Assembly: GCA_949361645.1 (NCBI GenBank)
Contig: OX442418.1
Span: forward strand, 6,284,372-6,348,371
Length of the DNA stretch: 64,000 nt
Direction: 5' to 3'
Origin: Spongilla lacustris
Lineage: Eukaryota > Porifera > Demospongiae > Spongillida > Spongillidae
This document shows, in pieces, positions 37,299 to 49,380 of this stretch (positions within the stretch are counted from its first letter, which is position 1; each line of letters opens with the position of its first letter). A program made the translations under genes and the position numbers. The notes under the pieces are model-generated. The model did not search any database. It worked only from the letters and a program-made list of their open reading frames with translations, and was not told the DNA's origin.

Positions 37299-40200
37299 GG
37301 GTATGGACACAGCGCACACGTGGAGTGCAGAAGTGTTGTGGATGATGGTCCCCTAGTCCTGGGTATGTTTGGGGCATGGCCAACATCACTACTCCTGTGG
37401 CATATAAGAAGGGTGAGAGATTGTGGTTTGTGTATAGAAAGGTTGGGGGTCTACAGAGGGGTGGATACCAACAGAGTCACTGTGGTGGCAACACACTCCA
37501 AACCAGTCATGGAGTGACCCCAAAGCACTGTGTCATGACAACAGTCTTGCTGTCATGACAACTGTGGCTATAGAGTGTGTTTTGCTAGTAGTGGACTGGG
37601 GACTTGAGAGGCAGAAAGCCTGCCGTCTTCCCTGGGGTATGGACACAGCGCACAAGTGGAGTGCAGAAGTGTTGTGGATGATGGTCCCCATGTACTGGGT
37701 GTGTTTGGGGCAGGGCCAACATCACTATTCCTGTGGCATATAAGAAGGGTGAGAGATTGTGGTATGTGTATAGAAAGGTTGGCGGTCTACAGAGGGGTGG
37801 ATACCAACAGTGTCACTGTGGTGGCAACACACTCCAAACCAGTCATTGAGTGACCCCAAAGCACTGTGTCATGACAACAGTCTTGCTGTCATGACAACTG
37901 TGGCTATAGAGTGTGTTTTGCTAGTAGTGGACTGGGGACTTGAGAGGCAGAAAGCCTGCCGTCTTCCCTGGGGTATGGACACAGCGCACAAGTGGAGTGC
38001 AGAAGTGTTGTGGATGATTGTCCCCTAGTCCTGGGTGTGTTTGGGGCAGGGCCAACATCACTATTCCTGTGGCATACAAGAAGGGTAAGAGATTGTGGTT
38101 TGTGTATAGAAAGGTTGGGGGACTACAGAGGGGTGGATACCAACAGTGTCACTGTGGTGGCAACACACTCCAAACCAGTCATTGAGTGACCCCAAAGCAC
38201 TGTGTCATGACAACAGTCTTGCTGTCATGACAACTGTGGCTATAGAGTGTGTTTTGCTAGTAGTGGACTGGGGACTTGAGAGGCAGAAAGCCTGCTGTCT
38301 TCCCAGGGGTATGGACACAGCGCACAAGTGGAGTGCAGAAGTGTTGTGGATGATGGTCCCCATGTGCTGGGTGTGTTTGGAGCAGGGCCAACATCACTAT
38401 TCTCGTGGCATATAAGAAGGGTAAGAGATTGTGGTTTGTGTATGGAAAAGTTGGGGGTCTACAGAGGGGTGGATACCAACAGTGTCACTGTGGTGGCAAC
38501 ACACTCCAAACCAGTCATTGAGTGACCCCAAAGCACTGTGTCATGACAACAGTCTTGCTGTCATGACAGCTGTGGCTATAGAGTGTGTTTTGCTAGTAGT
38601 GGACTGGGGACTTGAGAGGCAGAAAGCCTGCTGTCTTCCCAGGGGTATGGACACAGCGCACAAGTGGAGTGCAGAAGTGTTGTGGATGATGGTCCCCTAG
38701 TCCTGGGTGTGTTTGGGGCAGGGCCAACATCACTATTCCTGTGGCATATAAGAAGGGTGAGAGATTGTGGCTTGTGTATAGAAAGGTTGGGGGTCTACAG
38801 AGGGGTGGATACCAACAGTGTCACTGTGGTGGCAACACACTCCAAATCAGTCATGGAGTGACCCCAAAGCACTGTGTCATGACAACAGTCTTGCTGTCAT
38901 GACAACTGTGGCTATAGAGTGTGTTTTGCTAGTAGTGGACTGGGGACTTGAGAGGCAGAAAGCCTGCTGTCTTCCCAGGGGTATGGACACACAGCGCACG
39001 AATGGAGTGCAGAAGTGTTGTGGATGATGGTCCCCATGTGCTGGGTGTGTTTGGAGCAGGGCCAACATCACTATTCCCGTGGCATATAAGAAGAGTAAGA
39101 GATTGTGGTTTGTGTATAGAAAAGTTAAGGGTCTACAGAGGGGTGGATACCAACAGTGTCACTGTGGTGGCAACACACTCCAAACCAGTCATTGAGTGAC
39201 CCCAAAGCACTGTGTCATGACAACAGTCTTGCTGTCATGACAACTGTGGCTATAGAGTGTGTTTTGCTAGTAGTGGACTGGGGACTTGAGAGGCAGAAAG
39301 CCTGCCGTCTTCCCTGGGGTATGGACAAGCGCACAAGTGGAGTGCAGAAGTGTTGTGGATGATGGTCCCCATGTGCTGGGTGTGTTTGAAGCAGGGCCAA
39401 CATCACTATTCCCGTGGCATATAAGAAGGGTAAGAGATTGTGGTTTGTGTATAGAAAAGTTAAGGGTCTACAGAGGGGTGGATACCAACAGTGTCACTGT
39501 GGTGGCAACACACTCCAAACCAGTCATTGAGTGACCCCAAAGCACTGTGTCATGACAACAGTCTTGCTGTCATGACAACTGTGGCTATAGAGTGTGTTTT
39601 GCTAGTAGTGGACTGGGGACTTGAGAGGCAGAAAGCCTGCTGTCTTCCCAGGGGTATGAACACAGCGCACAAGTGGAATGCAGAAGTGTTGTGGATGATG
39701 GTCCCCATGTACTGGGTGTGTTTGGGGCAGGGCCAACATCACTATTCCTGTGGCATATAAGAAGGGTGAGAGATTGTGGTTTGTGTATAGAAAGGTTGGG
39801 GGTCTACAGAGGGGTGGATACCAACAGTGTCACTGTGGTGGCAACACACTCCAAACCAGTCATGGAGTGACCCCAAAGCACTGTGTCATGACAACAGTCT
39901 TGCTGTCATGACAACTGTGGCTATAGAGTGTGTTTTGCTAGTATTGGACTGGGGACTTGAGAGGCAGAAAGCTTGCCGTCTTCCCATGGGTATGGACACA
40001 GCGCACAAGTGGAGTGCAGAAGTGTTGTGGATGATGGTCTCCTAGTCCTGGGTGTGTTTGGGGCAGGGCCAACATCACTATTCCTGTGGCATATAAGAAG
40101 GGTGAGAGATTGTGGTTTGTGTATAGAAAGGTTGGGGGTCTACAGAGGGGTGGATACCAACAGTGTCACTGTGGTGGCAACACACTTCAAACCAGTCATT

Positions 40201-41230
40201 GAGTGACCCCAAAGCACTGTGTCATGACAACAGTCTTGCTGTCATGACAGCTGTGGCTATAGAGTGTGTTTTGCTAGTAGTGGACTGGGGACTTGAGAGG
40301 TAGAAAGCCTGCTGTCTTCCCATGGGTATGGACACAGCGCACGAGTGGAGTGCAGAAGTGTTGTGGATGATGGTCCCCTAGTCCTGGGCGTGTTTGGGGC
40401 AGGGCCAACATCACTATTCCTGTTGCATATAAGAAGGGTGAGAGATTGTGGTTTGTGTATAGAAAGGTTGGGGGTCTACAGAGGGGTGGATACCAACAGT
40501 GTCACTGTGGTGGCAACACACTCCAAACCAGTCATGGAGTCACCCCAAAGCACTGTGTCATGACAACAGTCTTGCTGTCATGACAACTGTGGCTATAGAA
40601 TGTGTTTTGCTAGTAGTGGACTGGGGACTTGAGAGGCAGAGAGCCTGCCGTCTTCCCAGGGGTATGGACACAGCGCACAAGTGGAGTGCAAATGTGTTGT
40701 GGATGATGGTCCCCTAGTCCTGGGTGTGTTTGGGGCAGGGCCAACATCACTATTCTTGTGGCATATAAGAAGGGTGAGAGATTGTGGTTTGTGTATAGAA
40801 AGGTTGGGGGTCTACAGAGGGGTGGATACCAACAGTGTCACTGTGGTGGCAACACACTCCAAACCGGTCATGGAGTGACCCCAAAGCACTGTGTCATGAC
40901 AACAGTCTTGCTGTCATGACAACTGTGGCTATAGAGTGTGTTTTGCTAGTAGTGGACTGGGGACTTGAGAGGCAGAGAGCCTGCCGTCTTCCCAGGGGTA
41001 TGGACACAGCGCACAAGCGGAGTGCAGAAGTGTTGTGGATGATGGTCCCCTAGTCCTGGGTGTGTTTGGGGCAGGGCCAACATCACTACTCCTGTGGCAT
41101 ATAAGAAGGGTGAGAGATTGTGGTTTGTGTATAGAAAGGTTGGGGGTCTACAGAGGGGTCTACAGTGTCACTGTGGTGGCAACACTCGAAACCAGTCATT
41201 GAGTGACCCCAAAGCACTGTGTCACTACTC
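37299..41230. repeat. 336-bp satellite, about 11.7 units
   Basis: Twelve starts of tatggacacagcgcac lie at about 336-bp steps (37302 to 40999); two steps differ by one or two bases and the last unit is partial. Units are highly similar. Two variants alternate at one site: cccctagtcctggg (type A) and ccccatgt.ctggg (type B), in the order A B A B A B B B A A A A. Since 336 is divisible by three, the same short frames repeat in every unit, but each frame has a stop in nearly every unit, so no long protein is encoded. Unit length is close to two nucleosome repeats. Confidence 0.95.
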
Positions 41231-41289
41231 CTGTGGCATATTAGCAGGTTGGAAGATACAAATACAAGTGCCTCTTTTAAGATACAAAT

Positions 41290-41560
41290 ACAAGGGACAC
41301 ACCCCATAAACGCGTGCAAGGGACACACCCTATAAGCGTACCACCACAGGCATACAGGCGTATAATAGTTATAAGGTACACACCCCATAAGCGCGTGCGA
41401 AGGGACACACCCTATAAGCGTACCACCACAGGCATACAGGCGTATAATAGTTATAAGGGACACACGCCATAAGCGTACAAGGGACAAAATACAAGAGGCA
41501 CACCACACAAGCAGGAACACACGGTTACACACCCCATAAACGTACAAGGGACACATCCTC
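41290..41560. repeat. Second tandem repeat, 82-bp period
   Basis: Two full copies of a unit with gggacacaccctataagcgt and caggcgtataatagttataa, plus partial copies on both sides. It directly follows the satellite. The 213-codon minus-strand open frame across 41086-41727 is a low-complexity product of both repeats. Confidence 0.75.
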
Positions 41561-41561
41561 C

Positions 41562-41606
41562 GGCGTAGCCACACCCTTGTGAATCCACCGAAGGTGTGGC
41601 TACGCC
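41562..41606. repeat. Perfect 14-bp hairpin
   Basis: GGCGTAGCCACACC and its inverse GGTGTGGCTACGCC are separated by 17 bases. The word resembles the GGCGTAGCC ends of the small TIR elements at 11633 and 36548, so it may be a minimal relic of that family. Confidence 0.6.
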
Positions 41607-42002
41607 AGACTATTACACAAGCGTACATCCGTATTGCGCATTCTAGCTCCCATTGAAGCGTACAAGACATAGATACAAAAAACGAACGCAAAGTATAGAA
41701 GAGCACACTCCAGTATACATGGGACACACCCTATATACTCGTGAACAACTAAACAGACACAAGCGAACTTTTGTACTTGGCACTAGCACTTCGAGAACGT
41801 TACGCGTTAATTACATACGTAATTCCAAACACGCGCGCGCCGCGCATTATGGCGTGCGCGCGTCAAAATTTTGGGACCCGTCCTTAACTGCCTTGAGTTT
41901 GCATGAATTCATATATATTAACTTGCATGGCGTCCAAAGAGTTCAGGATTCCTGCCTGCTGAGCAGGTCAGGTCAATGGCAGATTCCAATGGGAAGCTTG
42001 CA

Positions 42003-43440
42003 GTACATGTACATGCAACTATTTTAGCTGCATGTACATGTACCACAGAGTCTAATTTTTGATGTGAGTACATGTATATGTAAACATAAATTTGCTATGA
42101 GTTTAATGCCAGTACAGACAATGTCACAAGTAGGTGGTGAGTACAATGACAAACACATCTTTACCTACAATACCGCACAACTGCCATAACTTACCCACTG
42201 ATATGGAGTGATTGGTATTCACATTGTTTGAGCAAATATAGGAATAGAATAATAAACAGACAAGTAGAAGTCACATCATACATAATCACAAGAATATGAA
42301 ACATAATTATTATGTAGCATGAACAAGTTGGTATGCTAACAAACTGAGTGGATTGAAAACCATCAAATAGGCAAAATCACAAAAAAGCCCAACAAATTTT
42401 TAATACACAGTCAGGAATGAAAACTGACATCAATCAACATCAGCATACCTAATATTCTAGATAAGATCATACATGTACATGTAACTAGTAATTCATACAT
42501 TTACATCACATTTAATTATTTACATATCCAAAAATCAAAACATGTTTACATGAAATGAATACACAGAGCTAAAGTTAACAAAGTAACTAATGAAAACAGC
42601 ATTTTGAAATGCCCGTCTATTGGATAGACTAGGATGCTTCCAAAGGACATAAATATGTGTTATACCTGCACAACACACTATTTGACACATATAAGCATTT
42701 GTACTACTATTTGATGTCAGTACAATTGATGTCATGTACAATGATAAACACATCTTTACCTACTATTAATAAACTACTACCATAACTTACCACCTGATAT
42801 GCAATGATTGGAATTAATAAATAAAGGGAAGGAATAATAAACAGACAAGTAGAAGTCACATCATACAATTATATCACAACACAATCATAACCACACATAA
42901 TGATTATGAAGCATGAATATTTTGGCATGCTAACAAACTGAATGGATTGAAAACCATAGGCAAAGTCACCACAAAGCTAAACAAATTTTGAAATACACAA
43001 CCAGGAATCAAAGCTGATTATTAGTACATACATGTACAAGTACTTGTACATGTACATCAAATTTGATTATGTACATATACCCAAAATATCAAAACCATTG
43101 TAATATATATAATGAAATGAATGGACAGAGTTACATGTAAATGATCATCATTAACAAAGCAACAAATGAAAACAGTATTTTTTAATGCCCGTCTATTGAA
43201 GTGACCAGGATGCTTCCAATGGACATACACATGTAAATACATTTACTATGTGCTATACCTGTACAACACACTAATTGACACGTAAGGAATAATAAGAAGC
43301 TGCGTAGAAGTCACATCATAACAAACATAACAAAAAAATACATGCAGTTGGCAATTTAAGAACTTGGAGGTTGTACAGGTACGTTAAATGATATTTACTG
43401 CAATATAATGGCTCATGTCAAGTGTCATTAATTTACAAGA
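42003..43440 (-). repeat. Ankyrin-associated array, segment 5
   Basis: The array resumes at tacatgtacatgcaactattttagc, exactly where it broke at about 34100 (ttccatgtacatgta), so the whole 34.1-42.0 kb island is an insertion. Donor-bearing blocks lie near 42207 and 42800. The tail (about 43260-43440) matches 61870-61985. No ankyrin exon is seen. Confidence 0.7.
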
Positions 43441-43634
43441 TGAAAACTGCCTGTCAGAGATGCTTCCCATGAAGATTTTAGAAGTTGTTTATACGTCGCA
43501 TGCATTTTTGTTTCATTGATGACAGACAGGCAGGACCAGCTAAATAGGCTAAATTATAAATATGAAATGCAGAGGCTCTGTGTCTCAGTGTCGTATTTTC
43601 TAAATGAATGGACGATCAGTTCAGTTCTATACAT

Positions 43635-46081
43635 GGGACAGTGTCCAGCAAAATCGGGCTTGTGGGTTTATAATTTTATCACTATAAAAAATTGCATGTT
43701 GTACAAAACAACACATCTTCGCGACGGTAATACCTTTTCTTTTCAAATTTTGTACACTTGTTCCCACACCATTTCTCTGTGTTAAAGTCGATTTTTGTGA
43801 TCTACACCTTTTCCGTGCCGTGGATACAACAATCGTTAACCCCGCGGGTTAGAAATCCACATTTCTCTATGTACGAGTGTTGAAAACGCGTAAAGTTCGG
43901 AGTGTGCATAGAGGAGTCCTGTAGCTATTGATTTGTTCTGTTCGTTAGTAGGCACTGCGGAATTTTTTCAAAAATGCTCAAACAATTATAATATTATTAT
44001 CGTTAGAAAAAGCAAAAAATTCTGTGTTTTTCAGTATTTCATGCGTCATCGTACCATTTTTAGCACCGGAGATATGTAGCGCCAAAGTGACAACTTTTTT
44101 AGTACAGCGGTCAATGCGTAATCGTAATAAAAACTGTGACGGTTGAGGAACAATAAAGCATAACCTTGCTATTCCATAAGATATTAATTCCAAACATTGC
44201 ATATAAGTAGTTCTGACTTTTTTAAAACTTTTAGATGGTTTTTAACTAAAATTCATCACATGTATATTTTCAAATTGTGAACAAAAAGCTGACTAGCATG
44301 CATACACTTGAGCACAATATCATTTAGCATTGAAGAATATTATTTTCATTGGCCACAAACACTAAATCACCAATTAAATAGTCCACGAGGATGTTAATGA
44401 CCATGCATCAATTTGTTATTCTTCAGATTCATCCATCATTCAAAAATTTTGGTAACTTGCTTTATGAGTTATCTGCCCATCGTATAGTACGTTGGTGAAA
44501 TTTACGTGCACCTTGCAGAGAAGTTAAATTAGTAAATACTGGAAATGAAGGTTTGCTGCTCCTGTGGACTCGAATTGTCATGCATATAGTGCTGATATAT
44601 ATTTTGCAAGATGTATAGTCATCTTATGAGGCTATAAGCATGCAACTATAACTGTATAAGATTCTAACATTCCACAGCTACACTTGAAAACCATAGTAGA
44701 ACGTATTTTAATGGTGGTATACTATGTATAAAGGCCCTCATCTGGCTAACTATTGTACTCGTTGCAGTACCAGTGCACTGAGCTATGGCTGTTCGGTTGA
44801 CATCAACACTTTTGATTATATATGCATGTATATAATTATATTATATTATTATATTGCTGCAATCTATGTCATTAGAGAAATTCTGATTCGTTTAACGAGT
44901 TCTGCAAGCACCATGCTTTTGCCTCCTCTCTGAGATCTTCCGCTAATAGACCCGTCATATGATTCATATCACGCGCTTTCTGATTAGGCTCGTGGCTCTT
45001 GTTCCAGAATGGTCCATTTGGGATGCCAAGCTGCATTGGTTCTGATTTCTGAAAAGAACCCGTGGTGTTTGACGCGGATAACTCGTCATACATGGCTACG
45101 CACACCCTCAGTGACGTCACGTATCAAATACATTTACTGAAGAATCCTAACATTTAATACAATTTTAAGCTTTTCTGCCTTTATAGCAATGTTTAGTATG
45201 GTTAGCAAATGTCCAAAAAATTATTCAAAATTATATGGTTACTTTAGTGACCTCTGAATAGTATGACATGATTTTCATCTCTTAAGTCGAACTAATTCGG
45301 CCGTACTGATGCTAAGCAGCACTCATATCAAAAACCTTATAAAAACAATTCTAACTTCACAACGAATTGGAGTTTAGAGTTCAAACATTCCATATATATA
45401 GCTATTATAATGAGCTATCTGTGCAACAAAAAGGAGCTCTTAAGTCGAACTATTTGTTGAGTTGTAAGCCAATAACCTTAACCTGAAGATGCCTTAATGC
45501 TTTGACCCTGAAAATTCAGTGTCAGATAGGAATTCCGACAATTTTAGTGATCCAAACCCCAAAGTCATGATCTAAGTTATAAAAAATGATGTTTCTGTAG
45601 ATGCTGGTGTACAGTAACATTTGATGTATCGGTCCAAAGATGTTCAGTAACTGGCGCATCGTAGAAGGTACCGTGCGCTTCGTCAAATCTTTACGAAACT
45701 TCGTAGAAATATAGAAGGATGAATTATCTAGAGGGGAGAGTACTTACCGTGGAGGGGACGCAGCGTTTTGGAGTCAAAAACCGTGGCCAGAAAACTATAT
45801 TCGATTTGAACAACACCTAATAAATACGGTGCGTGTTTTAAACCTTAAAAACTAGCCTGGATTTCTAACCCGCGGGGTTAACGATTGCTGTATCCACGGC
45901 ACGGAAAAGGTGTAGATCACAAAAATCGATTTTCACACAGAGAAATGGTGTGGTAACAATTGCACGAAATTTGAAAGGAAAACGTAGTACTGTCGCGAAG
46001 ATGTGTTGCTTAGTACGACGTGCAATTTTTATAGTGATAAAATTATAACCCCACAAGCCCGATTTTGCTGGACACTGTCCC
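43635..46081. mobile_element. 2.4-kb element, GGGACAGTGTCC ends, TSD ACAT
   Basis: The ends are identical in type to 34626-35432 and flanked by an exact 4-bp duplication ACAT (43631-43634 and 46082-46085). The left arm matches that element to about 43949 and the right arm from about 45859. The middle 1.9 kb is unrelated to it and may be the ancestral interior of the family or a later replacement. Two cttaagtcgaacta words inside (45283 and 45438) recall one in the TIR at 17327. No transposase domain is recognised. Confidence 0.85.
44872..45093 (-). CDS. Unknown 73-codon ORF inside the 2.4-kb element
   Basis: A true ATG in a fair context (GTAGCCATGT) opens a hydrophilic frame containing QLGIPNGPFWNKSHEPNQ, then MTGLLAEDLREEAKAWCLQN, and a stop. 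The composition looks protein-like rather than repeat-like, but I know no family. It could be an exon remnant of the element's lost transposase or a captured host exon. Confidence 0.25.
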   Translation of the reverse strand: MYDELSASNTTGSFQKSEPMQLGIPNGPFWNKSHEPNQKARDMNHMTGLLAEDLREEAKAWCLQNSLNESEFL

Positions 46082-46118
46082 ACATACTAAATGCACTTTT
46101 TACGTAGTTTTTGGAGGG

Positions 46119-46260
46119 TTTTAAAAAGCAAAAAGCGTTGGCTTCTAGGGCTCTGCCCCTGACCCCGCTGGGGGAGCTTACAGCACTCCCCCATACCCCC
46201 TGGCAGGGCTGGAGATGTGCCCCCCTCCCTGGGGTGACTCCGCCTACACGTTCGCCATTT
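46119..46260. repeat. Repeat shared with 52219-52345
   Basis: Both loci contain gcaaaaagcgttggcttct, a gccccagacccc-like GC-rich part and gggggagctt.cagc.ctcccc, in the same order and orientation. No coding capacity is apparent. It may be the end of a dispersed element. Confidence 0.65.
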
Positions 46261-48559
46261 TCTACAACCGGACCACTTTTTGTACGGTGGAGACGGCCCA
46301 GCTCTGATGCAGCGCTGCTTCCCCGCAGTGTCTAGCTACTTGTAAACATTGGATTCCTCATCGTACTACATTGTGCAATGTCACATGACTGCCACACCCT
46401 AATTTATTAATTTATGAGTGTGTATAGGTTCTATAGGTACATTCGAATTCGACTGAGTGCATGATACAATAAGTATTTGGGTTAGATGTACATCAGTTGA
46501 CCCTTGTGTATCCACGTGACTGAGAGGTCACACATATACCTTGTACACATGTACAAATGTCATGATCTATACATACACGTTATTTTTTACATTGATGTGT
46601 GGCTATACAAGGCTCTACAACTTTTGTTTTTAAAGCAGAAGCGCTTAGGGATATCCTATGTAAACTAGAGGTCAGAATTCATTGTGTACTTGTAAGTGTC
46701 ATCAATAAATTGACAACAGTCGAATACGACACGGCTGTTTCATTTCCATTGAACCTGTGACAAAAAGGCTAGGCCCCGTGATACGAATTTTTTTTCATAG
46801 CAACGGACCTAATTACGACCTTAGCAACCAACATGGGCTTAAAGATGCTCCCTTTTTACCACGAGGACTGTTTTGAACTCTTCTTTCGACTTCGGATCCT
46901 ACTTCTATATTGTCTGACACTCTGAACAATGTGAGTTAACGGTTTACCAGCTAAATTAATTATCAAATATGCTACATAACCGCGGAATTTAATTATTGAT
47001 ATTAGCTATTTTTAGATACAGTGTCATTGGCACCAAATAACTTTTGAATCGAACAAGACTTCTAAGTGCAACTTTGGAAATTCTGTTAGAGTAGTGATTT
47101 CTCTACACGCTGGTATGAGCTGATTGTTTGTAGTACATTGGTAAGGTATCCGTAACCAACCGTGAGCGAATGAGTCAATTACCTAGAGAGACGCTCCCGT
47201 TGCCATAGACGCTATGAACTTGAAATCTATCTACTATCGTCGCTGGACTGTTAGGCAAGTATTTAAGGATGAAGGCATGTATTTTATATACGATTTGTGC
47301 GTGAAAACAAGCTGAACAGTGCAAGCGTACATACGAGCGCCGTACATTGAATTGTCCCAACATTATTTATGATGGAGCGTACTTTTAACTCCTGCCGTTT
47401 TCTTTCTTTGGTAAAGCTGAACACTACTAACTCACAACATGTTGTCTTGACCATGAGTCAACTTTTTAACGTTTCAAGACACCAATACACCGTTCGATAC
47501 GACCGTACCAGTTGTCCTCACATGATGCTCGGACACACCCAAATTTAATAACTTTTGGGCGTTATAGAAATGTATTTTTGTCAACGGAGTGATACTGAAA
47601 CCTTGTTGATACCTGTTCGCATACCTGTGTACTAGTTATATGCAAGGTTTGGCTAAATACAAACAAGTCTGTGCGAAGGTGTCGTACGCTCTATTAGCCC
47701 TATGTTGCCATGACGGATAAATCCGTCATTGGCGGTTACGTGTCTAATTATTCATGATGGATAAATCCGTCTTCAGCGGTTAAACCGTTAATACCGCTTA
47801 TATTCTGTCGATACTATGTTATACGCTCGCGAATTCTGTGTGTATTATTTGAGGTCAGGTGATACAGATTGCTCTGGTACTTTTTCCGCTCTTATGAAGT
47901 ACCCTGAAACTTTTATAATATAACTGAGATAGTTTTGTCAGTTAGATTTTCAATAAAACTCGTGGTGCCGCGATTCCTAGCACACGCAGTATACTTCTCC
48001 TACCTAGCTTAACCTGGCTTACTTGAATCGTGATGCCATTTTAACACTTTGGCCCCCCATCCAGCAGACTTGACTCCATTAGGCTGTGCTGTCTAGTGAA
48101 GACACATGATAATAAATATGGTATTACTGTTATTGAGCATATTGCATCTATACGTAAGCTTGTTTTTTTTGTTTAGGAAGTGTTGCACTCTGAATTTGAG
48201 GAAAGATCTTTAAGTAGTTTCCTTCAAAATGCACATAATCCTGTCTAATGGATTGGGGGTGGTTTTATACATAGCTGCAAGGTTGAACTGGGAGTGCATG
48301 GACTTGGTCATCAACCCACATCCAGCTTGGCATGGTGGGAACGAATCCAATCCACCCTTGATCTCTCTCCCCCTCCAGAAACAGCAAACTGAAAATGGAG
48401 TGAATTCTATACCACCAAGTTATCACCGACTAGTGATTTGAAAGAACTTGCTGTACCAAGGCTAACTCCTGCCTCCATCAACCACCTTAAACAGTAAGTG
48501 GCCTGTGAAATCCAAATCCATCCATATATGCAGTTGCATAAAGGAGCACCAATTGCATC
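46261..48559. other. Unassigned island sequence
   Basis: No gene is recognised. A ggataaatccgtc word occurs twice near 47716 and 47759, next to a gcggttaaaccgttaataccgc part, and may be the end of another TTAA-type element; its partner was not found. Confidence 0.3.
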
Positions 48560-49380
48560 ACAAAGGGTTGTGGGAGGGGCCAATAATAGCATGATGAGTG
48601 TTATTGTATTAATACCTTCTCAGCATTCTGAGCCTATTCCATGGCAACCCCAAATCAGCCTTGAGTGCCAGCCCTATGCCTTTGGTGATCCCTGCAGACT
48701 TCAGCAAATGCTCCTTCTTTGTTCTGTCCAAGGATTTCAGTTCAGTCTCAAATATGACAGTGGAGCTCTCTGCACCTAGTGCTACTCATTTCATTAGCCC
48801 GACGCTTCCTGCTGCATTTACTGAGCTGGCTGATGGCTGCTCATGGCTGTGTTATCCACATAAGAGTCAAAGGCTGGAAAAAAGACCATGTGTTAGTTTG
48901 ATACAGTAACGTTGCATGTATGTACTTACTGCTCCTCCTGTAGGTAGTTGTGTACTGCTGTTATGAAGATGTTTGTGCACAACTTGTGCTGCTATCATTA
49001 ACTGTGGCTTGTTGTGCTGACCGCAATGGTGTGCGTTGTAAGCTGGCCACAACATCTGTCCCACAATGCATCACTATATCACCACGTAACTGAACATACT
49101 GTTTGAGCTCGGCTAGCTGAAGACTGGTGACTGAATAGCAGCAGGAGCACTTCAGTCGTACAGTGACACAAATCCACTCCTTAAGACACCAACCACAAAC
49201 ATAGGCATGGCATGGTAGCTGTATTGGTCGATGTAGCAGTCCAAACAAATTGGACACATAACTGCGTCTACCATTGACAATATCTGTTTTGTTAACACAG
49301 AAGGCATAGGTACTTTGGTGATAACAGCAGGTGGAACAAGTGCATCTATCACAGCCGTCATGCCTTTTGGTGTGCATATA
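48560..49380 (-). pseudogene. Decayed RING-finger/KADLGLPW-motif protein
   Basis: Read on the minus strand, one frame gives MCPICLDCY and the next LPCHAYVCGWCLKEWI with LKCSCC, together the C..C...C.H..C..C...C..C order of a RING finger, split by a frameshift. Further on come STQLPTGGAVSTYMQR and then an open stretch with TELKSLDRTKKEHLLKSAG and LALKADLGLPWNRLRMLRR, closed by a stop at about 48609. I associate the RING + LPTGG + KADL.LPW.RLR order with an uncharacterised, multi-copy protein family in sponge genomes, from memory only. Frameshifts and stops between the blocks mark it as a pseudogene, possibly derived from a mobile element. Confidence 0.5.

Larger units (their letters stand above)
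35559..41897. mobile_element. 6.3-kb TIR element CAAGGCAGTTAAGGACGGG
   Basis: The left end reads CTCAAGGCAGTTAAGGACGG, and its inverse ends at 41897. About 35 bp match in total, extending into a loosely matching AATTTT..CG part. The element encloses a large palindrome (36148-37064), the 336-bp satellite and a shorter tandem repeat. No transposase was found. A 74-codon minus-strand frame at 35776-36000 has no known domain. A target duplication is not clear. It lies inside the TTAA-type element. Confidence 0.6.
34210..41941. mobile_element. Large TTAA-type element enclosing nested repeats
   Basis: The left end is TTAA (34206-34209) then CTCTTTAAACGCCAAGTG; the right end is GCATGGCGTCCAAAGAG then TTCA (a one-base change from TTAA). 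The inverted ends share CTCTTT..ACGCCA and an ATATAT-rich subterminal part, and resemble the ends of the 3938-6094 element. A piggyBac-like non-autonomous element is the best fit. Its 7.7 kb is mostly later insertions and satellite. Short non-array flanks (about 34101-34209 and 41942-42002) separate it from the array. Confidence 0.6.

Noticed and set aside
37320..41053. Repeated 65- and 89-codon open frames in the satellite
   Set aside because: They recur only because the unit length is divisible by three; each frame is stopped in nearly every unit and no domain is seen.
41086..41727. 213-codon minus-strand open frame
   Set aside because: It runs across the satellite end and a second tandem repeat and is Cys/Val/Trp-rich low-complexity text.
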